Positions 10,701 through 21,400 of a DNA stretch of 64,000 nucleotides are shown here, piece after piece. The notes under the pieces were generated by a model that saw only the letters and a program-made list of their open reading frames with translations, did no database searches and had not been told where the DNA came from. Numbering within the stretch: the first letter of the stretch is position 1; each line of letters starts with the position of its first letter. Where the stretch lies: assembly GCA_001792895.1 (NCBI GenBank), contig MARA01000008.1:186001-250000 (forward strand), read 5' to 3'. The stretch is from Lentinus brumalis (lineage: Eukaryota; Basidiomycota; Agaricomycetes; Polyporales; Polyporaceae). Position numbers and translations under genes: made by a program.

Positions 10701-13700
10701 CTGGTCCTGCGAGGGAATGTACGCCGTGAGGGGGATGGCAGACTGTTGCATGTCGTCGAAGTTGACGGGGAGCACAAGAGTAGAGAGATTCTTCCGGAAT
10801 ACCTTGACGTCTTGCGCGTTCCGTCGAAGCATGTTGAGGAACAGCAAGTTCTGAGCTGTTCTGACCATAGTGACCCACACCACTGGGGCAGGGAGGGTGT
10901 CGAAGGGATCATAGTTGGTCTCCAAAGATGTCGGGAACATCGGCCCAGGCTGGGGCGCGTCGTTCCACCACAAAGATCCGGAAGGGAGGAGCAACATATC
11001 CACCTTCGCCCGACGAATATCCCGCATCGACATCTTGCTGACCTGGGGTATGAGCTTCGCGATGATCGGCATACTGTAGCCGTATCCGTGCAGAGGGTTA
11101 GCCGCGGCTGTCTGTCGCATGGCAGCCTTCAAGTAGCCAGCAGCATGATTCAGGATATGATGGGCGACACCTGGGGGCAAGACCGACTCGCAGTGGAGGA
11201 AGTCACGCAGCGTCGTGATCGCAGACACGAGGTCCCCAGTCTCCCCGGAGAGCTGATGGAAGACCGAACGAGAAATCATGGGTGGATCGTCGCGCATGAT
11301 GTCCAGTATAAGAGTCTTCGCCGTGTTGGCAACGACGAAGTCGCTATCCTTGACCATGGCTGCCAGACGAGGGAACAATGCGACCATGGTCGCAACGAAC
11401 ACGGGTCGTCGCTTGGCCTTCGACTGCCCACCCGTAGTGGAGTCCTTCCTGGATAAAGGTGACTCTCGTGGAGAAGATCTCGTCGGTGAGGGCTCCGGAC
11501 TCGGGCTGAGGCTGGGTGAGTCCAACGGCGCAGGATCAGCGTCAGAAGAGGAGCTCAAGGAATCAAGCTGCTGGGTAGGTAGACGCGTCATTGGAGTCTT
11601 GATCCATTCGGTCCTCGGGTCCATCTCGCCGCGCTCTTCAGCCCAGCCAACTTCTGACAGTCGTCGCCGCAGCTCCTGCGGCAGAACATGGCCCTTGCTA
11701 TCCTTGAAGTCGTTTGGGTCCTCCTCAAGCTCGAACAAGCTCGTTCCTATGTCGGTAGGCACGAATAGGATGGGTGGTCGTGTGAGCTTGAAGGGACGGC
11801 GGTAGTTCCGGTCCAGGATGACCTCCTGAGAAAGAAGCTGAAACCGCCAGCTGGCCATAGTGGCGACCCTTTGGATCGCTTTCCGGCGCATAGTAGCTTC
11901 GGGGCTTCGAAATATCGGGGATATAAGTTGTTCACGTCAGCCAATAATGATGAAGTGACACGCACTCAGACAAGTCCTTATGAATCAACCCGGCAAACTC
12001 ATCAGGGATCTTCTCAGCGCATTGCATGACGAGGAAACATGTCTATGACATGTTGATCAGTGTGTCCGTGTCGCACAAAGATCGCCGGAAGCATACCGGA
12101 GCGATGACATGCGAAGCAGTATTGTCAAGGTGTTGATACCACAGTATCGGGGCGAGCTGCATGTAGTCGTTCGGCTGCAGTAGTCCGGACACCGTCACCA
12201 ACAACTCCAGCGCCGTACTAATCTTCTTGTCGATGCACGACTGCAAGAGAGTGATCCGGTCTTCGAACGTATCTTGCCCTGTGTCCGCAGAGCCGCCTCT
12301 TGTCATGGCTCTCGACCGGGGCGAGTCAGTACCTGACGAGGCAACGACTGTCGTTCTGCGCTGGACGGACCATGAGTTCAAGCAGCGGCCGACATGCTCG
12401 GGCGACCTACCTTCCCTCCACCTCCTATACCTGCCTTCGCCTGCTGGTACAACGCCATGAGCTTCTTCAGCGTGACCTCTACTTCGTCCTCGTTAAGGCC
12501 TTCATCCGGGTCCGTCTCAGCGTTAAACAAGTAGGACGACGTCCAATTCACGACCGGTGGAAGCCACCCGGCTCTGTAACGCAAGTGAGCCACTAACCAT
12601 CTCATCAATAATATCACTTACGTTCTCAAAGATCGTGTGAGCAGCCGGCATTCGCGGAATAGCGTGCAGAACAGCAGCCTCTGTGAGGCGGGGATGAGGG
12701 TGTGCTGCTCCTGTTTGTATGTCAGCAAGTCGTTTGCCGCTGCGGCAATGTCCTGGACGTACCTTGGCCTCGATCAACACCCCGAGTCTTGTTTCTAAGG
12801 GTACGACGAACCTGGCCGTAGCTGCAAGCTGCCAGTGCTGTCAGGCAAGATTGTCGGCCTTGATGCGTAGTAGTGAGGCTTACAACCGCTGGCTCTTTAA
12901 ACTGTCGCACCCTGCGCAGATGCTGTATGAGCTCGACCATGATCATCATCTGGCCGTACCGCGCCTTCCCCTTCGCAGGTTCGGGGACAGCGCTCATGAG
13001 CAGCGAGCCTGCGCGCGATGCGCCAGGGTCAGTCATCAGCGCGACAGACATCATCTCCGGGTCGTGCGTCCAGAGCGCGGGATAGAAACGCGCGAGCGCG
13101 TAGAGCGCGCAGAGGTGGTTGGCGATCGTGAGGTCCTTCATGGATGCGGCGCAGGTGAAAATAGACTTGAAGAACGCCTTGGGACAGCTGATCGCAGCTG
13201 ACTCTAGGAAGTCGGAGAGCGGCGCACATGGGACCTCGGGTGGGTCTGTCGTGAGTCGCTGCGGACGTGTCAGGACGCTCTGCGCTACAGGCAAGCCAAA
13301 GCGTGATACACACATCGCTGATTGAGGGCAGTAACGTTGGAATCAGAGACTTCCGGAGGTCTTCCGGGAGTTCCTCGAGAGTGGGCATAAGACGAAGGAT
13401 CACGGACCACGCTCCCCGCGAAATCTGTCGAAGCAAAATATATCAACGACGCTACCACGACTACACCGAGTAAAGCACGCACAAGTTCTTTGAGTGAGTT
13501 TTCCACGCTCTGTCTCCATTTCCCGCCTTCCTGAACCCAGTGAGAGAAGTACAGAATCACATACTCTCGCTCCCTGCTTCCTCGCACACACAGCAGTTCC
13601 AAAGCCAGTCGTATAATGATGCTCTGGATTTCGCCGACGACGGCAAATGCGTCATCACGCATGGCTTCTACCTCGGGCAGGATGCGCGTGCGTAGCAAGT

Positions 13701-15487
13701 GAATGATTACATCGGCGTCTTCAACAGCTCGTCGGGGATCGCCAGTACAAGAGAGAAGCAGCGACACGGTGGAGTTGACAAACGTCTTGAGTTTGCGCCA
13801 AGTCATCGTCGTGAGTAAGGGGGACAGCATCGTCGTAGAGTCGGACGAAGACCAATACTCCTAGAGACGAACAGTTGAATTCGATGTGCTGCGGAGCTAA
13901 CCGCTGTTACTCACCTCCACCAGATGGTGCAGTGTCCACCGTCTGGACTGCTCCGAACCAACCTCTAGACAGCCGATCACGCTCTCAGCAACAATGATTT
14001 GTCTGATCATCTCGTCGCTGTCGCCCTTGGAGTGCCGTACACCATATTCCTTCTCCAAAGCCTGCTGTGTCGGCGTACCGCTTTGCCCACTCTTGATTGC
14101 GGTGATGTACCCAGCTACGGTGGCAGCTTCCGTGGCAGAGTCAGGAGATCCCCGCAGGGTCGCAAGTAAGGAGAAGAGCGACTGCAGAAGCGTCTGGAAG
14201 ATAGCAGGCGTCTCGAGTTCGAAGGTCTTGTCAGGCGCGAATAGCAGCGACGAGAGCTTCCCCAAAATACGCATGCGTGAGCGCGAGTATACCGAAGCCG
14301 CTTTACAACACCATATGCATCTGTCCAGTTCCGCCTGTGTTTGCGTGAGGCGTGGATATGACGAACGGTGACAGTAAGACCGACCTCATTTGAAGCCGCC
14401 TTCCAGGTCCTAACGGCGTACTCGAACGTCTCTACAGCCGTCTGTTGTTCAACGGCCACTTGCTCGTTGCTGTATGGTCCGAGGAACGGTACGAGTAGGG
14501 CAGCGAGCACCTGCGTTTCGCAAGGCAGGACCTTCGGTCGGTTGATCGACGTCGATGAGGTGAGAGTTCTAGCGATATGTGTGACCGTCGGGGCCGCACG
14601 GGAGCCCATACCCAGAGAAGCGACGCTCTGCGGACGTCTGAGCGCGTCACCAGTCATCTGTCTGATGTGCGAGGACTTGCCGGAAACCCCGGTCGTAACG
14701 GAGCTCGAAGAGGCGAGGAAAGGTAGATGAAGCGTCGAACCAAGCGTGTTGTGCATTGTCGGTTCCGTCTTGTGGGGTCGCACCGAGACGTCTCCAAAAC
14801 GCACCATCATGCAGGCCTTGCGAATCTCTTCCGCGAGGCGGCGGCCTTCGTCATGCGCGACGTCTCGCACTTGGTCGACGACATGGCGCATTGAACGCTT
14901 CTGTCCGAAGCGGTAGCCGCGGGGCGTAGATGGTCGTGAGGGAACAGCGGTACTTGGGGTGTCTGGTAGACCGGACGGAAGGGGAGGGGGAGTGGCAGAG
15001 CGAACGGACGAGGAGGATGGTACAACATGGGTGCGAATGGTGTCCCATCTGCGGCGAGATGGAGAAGGGGGAGGTACCTCACCGTCGTATGTCCCATCAG
15101 GAGGTGTGTCTCCGAGGTTGAGCGGTGTGATGTTCGCGCGAGCTTTGCGAGTGTCCGGACGGGCAGTCGGGGTGTTTTGGGAGGTCTCGGCGTGGCAACG
15201 TCCTCACCGAACGGCCAACTCTCATCCTGCGGAGACTGCACCGTGCCCTTCTCCGTCCATACTCCATTGGCAGTGTCCGCGAAGGGGTCGATGCCGTCCT
15301 CAATCTTCTCGGAGAGTGTGAGTAGGTTTGAGGACGCGGTTGATTGCTTCCGCCCGTGGGCATTCCCGCTCGAGATGGAAGCGGAGTCGGACTCCGAGCT
15401 GCTTCTCCCCTTTTTCAAAGAGTCTATGGAAAATAGCCTACGTGGTAGCGGCCTGCCTCCACTAGGTTTCTTTGCACCAGAAGACAT
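7715..15487 (-). CDS. very large HEAT/armadillo-type protein, possibly UNC80-like
   Basis: About 13 exons read from 15487 down to 7715. Clear exons are 15487-15242, 15185 to about 14390, about 14310-13915, 13860-13483, 13424-13314, 13258-12884, 12828-12763, 12710-12622, 12573-12411, 12360-12097, 12042 to about 11960, about 11904-10499 and 10449-7715. Phases agree across almost all introns; the junction near 14390-14310 is unresolved. The product is about 2,360 aa. The N-terminus is Ser/Pro-rich and disordered, the middle is helical and repeat-like, and low-complexity Ser/Arg stretches precede a conserved-looking end. No catalytic motif is visible. Size and layout recall the fungal UNC80-domain proteins, relatives of the UNC80 subunit of the NALCN cation channel (fungal channel relative Cch1). 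That assignment is memory-based and tentative. Confidence 0.8.
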
Positions 15488-16390
15488 GCCTGTACGGTAC
15501 GATCATCTAGTGCCGTTTCCGTGTCCGCGTGTACGAGATGAGTACTCACTCTGGCCCAGCTCCTCCCGTACTCTTCGTGAGCACCAGCACCTAGATAGCA
15601 AGCAAGAGAACGCTTCAAGCAGGTAGCATCCCAGTCGTGGAGGGTGAGTGATGGAAGACGAGGAGAGGCCTGCTCAGGCCGCTCAGCGCTGAGGCTGCCT
15701 GCTGCGTAGCGGTACACAGCCGCCCATTGACCAATGACAGGCGACCTCGCTGGCGCTAAATCAATACTTGTGCACTTACTCTTACTGATAAGTTACTCGA
15801 TCCGTCTTCCTGTATTTCTCCACTTACATGCGTTTCTCCTGCTGTTGTGTATGCATTGCCTCGCATGTGGTCCTGGATATCAAGTTGAACTTGCGTCTAT
15901 GCATACATGAGAACGATCACGTGAGCGTGGCGCAGAACTTTGAACGCCGCGACGCGAGGCTCGTGAGGGCTCGTGTGCACACTGCAGCGGCAGCCTTCTC
16001 GTGCTTGACGTGGCTCGTGTGGTTCGTGCTCCGTGTTGCACGTTCAAAGATCGTGCAGTGTCAACTGTCGACAGCTCGTCGAAGATGCTCGGTCGCGTTC
16101 ACATCAGCGAAAAGGTCACTCGCATATAGACGGCTATAGACGGAGATGACGACTTACAGGCAAGTATAGGGTTTTGCGGAGAAGGCTGAATAGGATACGT
16201 GTTTATAGGGTTTTGTTGAGGTCGGTGAGATCCTAGAGAGTCCTGTAGGATCCTATCGTGAGCGAATAAGACCGGGCAGGCGGCTCTAAGTACTATCTAT
16301 CAGCACTTCGCCCAGTTGGCCTAAGGAATACGGACCGAACTCGGCGTGGGCATTCGGAACCTTCGACCAGCTTCGACCTCGTGACCGGTG

Positions 16391-16424
16391 GACGCGTCAA
16401 CACGACGCGGGTTGTTGACGCGTC
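16391..16424. repeat. short inverted repeat with ACGCGT cores
   Basis: GACGCGTCAAC (16391-16401) and GTTGACGCGTC (16414-16424) are exact reverse complements around a 12-bp spacer. Each arm contains ACGCGT, the core of MluI cell-cycle boxes. Its role is unknown. Confidence 0.4.
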
Positions 16425-18021
16425 TGTACCTCCCAGGGTTGGCTTTCAAACATGAAGAGGTTTACATGATATAAGTAAGCCGTCATCATGATCCCATCGA
16501 TCCCCCTCATCTTGTTCTCCTTCCACCACCGTCTCCCTTCCCCTGTGACCCCGATTCACTCAGTCCGTGCAGCGGTGCCACCGCGGTACAACACTCCGAG
16601 ACAGGAGCACTGGTGATTACCATCGGTGAGTGTTCAGACTAGACTGACGGCTACGACAAGGTACGTGCGGCTTCGAGGCTCCTATGTCAGCTGAATTCGC
16701 AGTCACGGTAAGTACTTCATGCGTAGAAGAGTGAGTAACTTGCAATCCTCACCATAATCTTCTCTTCGCTCGTCTACGCCGCTAACACGCCGTCGAGTAG
16801 TCACATACTTTTCAGGCTGCGCGAAGTTGACATTGAGGAGGGTTGAGGGAAGTAAGTATTGATTGGTCGTTATGATTACGTAATTGTATTAGTAACTAGT
16901 CAATATGATCCATTGGTTCAGTACAGTCACTGAATGGTTCGAATAGTCGATATGAGCGTGAGCGGCGAGCTGAACCAACCAGCCTCAACAGGGTTCTATA
17001 GACCCCTGCCATGGTGCCCGCACTTCTCTCTAGACGTCTATCGCTCTCCCAGCGAGAGGCTACAGTTGCCTATCATTGCGTGCGCGCTCCTATATAGACT
17101 AATATGACTATCGACACTCCCGTGTAGTAAGTGGCCATCCGTCGACTAGCAAATATCGACCCGGTAGGCCTAGATAAACTTTTACATAGGCCTACAGGTA
17201 AGATGCACTTTTCCGCGATGCAGTCTGCTGTTTGACGCGACACTGACATCAACACTGCCGCAGGTGTGGACACCCTGCCTGGCCTCGCGGAGTGCAGCAA
17301 CTTCACCGGGGCGCCTTTTCAGCTTCACGAACATCACAGCCGAGATATGCGTACGTGCTCTTATTGGCTCACCTTTCTCGTTGTGACCAACTAACTTGCG
17401 GCGTCGCAGAACCCGTATATCGCAAGAAGTCAGTCCCCAGATACAGCAAGTAAGCTCGCCTGCTCCTGCTGCAGAGCCACCACTCTGTCCCTCCAGATGA
17501 AGTCACAGGACTTTGTATGGTATCAAGACCCTTCGTTGATCCGTGGGACGGCGCCTTGACTGAGTGAGTACGAGCACGGCTGACAGATCAAAGTTGCGAC
17601 GTTCTTCGTGTCGTTCAGGTCGCCCAGTGGCGCATATGAGCTTGTGTCTTCCTATCCGAAGGTAGGAAGAGATCGCTAGGATCCGTTGAAGTTCAATGTT
17701 CGTCGCCTCGGGCCTCCCATTGTCGCCAACCTGGGCTTCCCTTCCACTCCGTCGACGCCACTCGCAGCTTCGCATCACCATGTGCATCCCTGCCGCGGGG
17801 AGATGTCGCCGAGCACCCAAACAATATCAAGCTTGGTCGATGCACTTGTGCAAGACTGCCCCTCCCCCGGCGGAGAAACCCTCGACCTCTTTCGAATACA
17901 GCACGTTCATCTAGTACGAAGCTTTAATTCAAGACCAATCAATCCGCGCTCACTCTGCAGTCTGCAACACCGCGCCCTGGCTCTTTCACGGCAATGACAT
18001 TCCCGGTGCACTACCAGATAA

Positions 18022-18026
18022 TTCCC
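18022..18026. repeat. 5-bp target duplication, left copy
   Basis: TTCCC directly abuts the left LTR and is repeated at 24238-24242. Confidence 0.9.
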
Positions 18027-18296
18027 TGTAAGCCCGTTGCCGGACTTCACTGATCACACGCGGAAGTGAACAAGAACGAACTGCGTCGTTCAAGGAGAAG
18101 CTTAGTAGAGTACATGAGAGCGAGCATGCGATACTTACCTGCGTCGTTCAAGGAGAAGCTGAGGAACGACGCAGGCACGGCGAGCGTTATATAGTACCGA
18201 GAAAGGCAACTGTCAAGAGTCCGTAAAAGGCGAATGTGAATACCAAATAGGCAAGAGGTCGATCGAAGTCGTGTAACGCCTGGCGAGGGCGTTACA
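18027..18296 (-). repeat. 3' LTR of the Gypsy element
   Basis: It is 270 bp, begins TGTAAGCCCG and ends GGCGTTACA. It contains a 12-bp perfect stem, CCTGCGTCGTTC pairing with GAACGACGCAGG, and a direct repeat of part of that arm (CTGCGTCGTTCAAGGAGAAG). The only difference from the other LTR is at 18177. Confidence 0.97.
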
Positions 18297-18307
18297 CTCT
18301 TCCCCAT
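18297..18307 (-). promoter_or_regulatory. polypurine tract of the Gypsy element
   Basis: On the minus strand the sequence TTGGGGAAGAG lies directly before the 3' LTR, the expected place for plus-strand priming. Confidence 0.75.
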
Positions 18308-18429
18308 CCAACAGAATTGAGAACGGGGAGGAGGAAGCAATCGAAGCAAAGAAGCGAAATGAGATGGGAAGGCAGAATGAAGAGAGTAAGGGTAGGGAAT
18401 CGAGGGAAGAAAGGAAGAAAACAGTCCAT

Positions 18430-21400
18430 CTATGCGGTCTCCGGGTCCGTCGTCGCGTCCGTCGTGGCCTCCGTCGCGTCCGTCGTGTTTGCGGTCGAAG
18501 TCTTCGAGCCCGTCGTAAACGTCTTTGGGTCGACTCCAATAGAGAGGAGATAGGCGTCAAGAGCTTCGAGGTCCTGGACTTCAGAACCCTTGAGCCAGCT
18601 GTCATGACCGGGTCCGTACCCGCGCCATCGAATAAGGAACTGCCAGCCGCGTCCACGGCGACGACGGTCGAGGATGCGCTCGACGAAGAACTCCTCTTGG
18701 CCGGTGGGAGTGACAATGGGGCCAGGTTCCGAGTGCGTACGCGAGGGGAAGAGCGTGTCGTCATTCGGGATGAAAGGACGTAGAAGGGAGGCGTGGAAGG
18801 TCGGGTGGATGGAGGATTCGGGTGGAAGGTCCAGCGTGTAGGTGGAAGTCTCAGGGTGTGCGACAAGGACGGTGTGCGGGCCATCGAAGCGGACCATGAA
18901 TTTGGCGACACGATGGTCTCCTCGTTGCATGTAGTCGCGTCGACGGTGGAAGGTGGAGAGGAGAACCTGATCTCCAACTGTGTACGGGATCTCCGGATCG
19001 CGATGTGCGTTGGCAGCGACCGCTTGATGAGTCTTCGCGAGGACAAGGTTGTCCTGGGCCTCCATGACGTCTGTCTCGATGCGTTCAATGAGTGCCTTAG
19101 CACTCTCTCCCGCCGTATCGAGATCTGCGACCACAGCGTCAGTGAGAGGCCGCGAAATTGGAGGGAGAACACGCGGGTTAGCGCCATGACGTAGCTGGAA
19201 AGGCGTGAACCCGGTGGAGGCGTTCGGGGTGCTCATGATGTGGAAACGAATGAGCGGCAGAGCGCGGGACCAGCCAGTTTGGTTGCGTTCGACGTGGTAG
19301 CGCAGCATCTGGATAACCGTTCGGTTTGTGCGTTCGCTCGCGCCGTCGGTCTCGGGATGGAAGGATGTCGAGAGCTTGAGGTCGACACCGGTCAGGCGGT
19401 GGAGGGCCTTCCAGAAGCGACTGGTGAAAAGTTTGTCGCGATCTGAAATTATTTCAGCTGGCAGACCGTTCTCACAATACCAATGGATGAAGAACAACTC
19501 AGCAAAATCCTCCGCGCTCATGTCGTAGCGACAGGGCACGATTCGAACCTCGGAGTTGAGACGACATGTAAAGGTAACAATGCAGTCAAAGCCGTGGTCG
19601 GTAGGGAGACGGCCAATGAAATCGATCGTCAGCGAACTCAGCCGCAGTTCGGGAATGGGGAGCGGGTGAAGGGGACCACGGGGGCGACGAGGAGGGGTTT
19701 TGTTCCGTTGACACTTCTCGCAGCCAGGAACATAGAGCTTTTCGAGGTCGCGCCGCATGTGTGGCCAGTAGTATGAGTCGCGGAGGAGAGCATAGGTTTT
19801 GTCAGTGCCAAAGTGGCCCATGGAGTCGTGCGCGAGACGGTAGAGCGCCTCGCGGATGTCAGGGACACGGGGAATACAGAGACGGTCGCCGACGAAGAGC
19901 AGTCCATCAACAACAGAGACACCAGCGATAGAAAGGCCGTCGAGTTTACGATCCAGAAGGGCGGTGACGGGGTCGACAGAGTCGGCACAGAGAGATTTCA
20001 GGAGTTTGCAACACCAGCGGTCGTTGGTGTAACCAGAGCGGATACGATCGAGCCAGGCGGAGTCGGTGGACAAGGTGAGCGTCTGGACAGGGGCGACGGG
20101 CAAAGGAGGTGTGGCGGGACGGCAGACAAGTGAGCGAGAGGCGCGTCGCAGGAGTCGCAGAGCGTTCACAGAGTAGGGAGTATGAGCAGCGGGAGCGGAG
20201 GTCCGAGGTGGAGCGAGGACAGGAGGGGGCGCAGAGGGCGAGGGTGGTGGTAGGCGGGACAAAGCGTCAGCGACGGAATTATCGGACCCCTTGAGATAGA
20301 CGATTTCGAAGTCGTACTGTCCGAGGAATTCCTGCCATCGGGCTTGACGCCTAGAGAGGTGCTTTTGGTGAGTGAAGTTCTCCAGCGTGCGGTGGTCGGT
20401 GAACACAGTGAACGGTACGCCTAGAAGGTCAATTTGCCATTTCTTGAGAGCACGAACGATAGCGAGAAGCTCCTTTTCGTGTACGGGATAATTGAGTTCA
20501 GCGCCGGAGAGTTGGGCAGATTCGAAGGCAACAGGGCGGGCAGTCTCGAGAGTTTCGCCGTAGGAGAGCAGTGCACCGGTACAGAAGTCACTAGCGTCGG
20601 TGGAAACGAAGATGCGGTTGGAGCCAAGATTCAAGTGGTCGATCGTAGTAAGACATTCATGCGAAACGACAAGTTGTTTGACCGCCTCGAAGGCGGCCTC
20701 GTGCTTTGTTGTCCAGAGGAAATCCGCCTCAGCTTCCTTAGTGGTCAAGGGGTTCAAGACGGCGGTGTGCGACGCGAGATGTGGGAGGAACGCGGAGATG
20801 TAGCGGACAAGTCCAAGAAAGGAGCGGACGTCGCTAGCGGACTGGGGTGTAGGCCATTTGAGAACCTTTTCGATCTTCGAGCCGTCCGGAGCGACGCCGT
20901 CCTGCGAGATCCGGTGCCCAAGAAAGGTCAGGTCGGTGCAGAAGAGGTCGGTCTTCTTGAGGGAGCAATAAAGTTGGTTCGCGCGGAGGGCATCGAGGAT
21001 CGTCTTGACGTTCTGGCGATGCTCGTCTAGGGAATTCGACCAGATGATGATGTCGTCAAGATAAACGTGGCATATGCTGCCAATGAAAGGTCTCAGTGCT
21101 TGATACATACGACGCTGATGCGTGCTGGGTGCGTTACGGCACCCCTGGGGCATCACGGTCCACTCATAGAGGCCGAAAGGCGTCGTGATGGCGGTGTACT
21201 TGATATGGTCGGGGCGGACTCGAGTCTGGAAGAAAGAATTAGTCATGTCTAACTTCCCCCAGATCTTGCCGCGCGCGCAGTCGGAGAGGATCTCCTGGAT
21301 ATTGGGCAGAGGATGGACGTCGGGTACAGTGTTCTCGTTGAGAATGCGGTAGTCATTAACCCATCTAGGCAATGCAGTAGGGTCAGCTTTCGGGACGAGA

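Larger units (their letters stand above)
15488..18026. other. intergenic DNA with possible spliced non-coding transcript
   Basis: No gene is recognised. A TATA-like stretch near 16468 is followed by CT-rich sequence (16500-16550) typical of basidiomycete start regions. After it come several close GTGAGT/GTAAGT and AG signals (16626-16860) without a long reading frame. A short frame at 17686-17997 runs toward the retrotransposon insertion point and could be the 5' end of an interrupted gene, but nothing in it is recognisable. Confidence 0.3.

Noticed and set aside
10746..11456. A 236-residue plus-strand frame
   Set aside because: It is antisense to a well-supported exon of the large minus-strand gene.
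18213..19187. A 324-residue Arg/Ser-rich frame on the minus strand
   Set aside because: It overlaps the Gag-Pol frame and the LTR in another frame; composition explains its openness.
19530..19560. A tRNA-like TTCGAA-containing stretch
   Set aside because: It lies inside the integrase coding sequence and no cloverleaf can be drawn around it.
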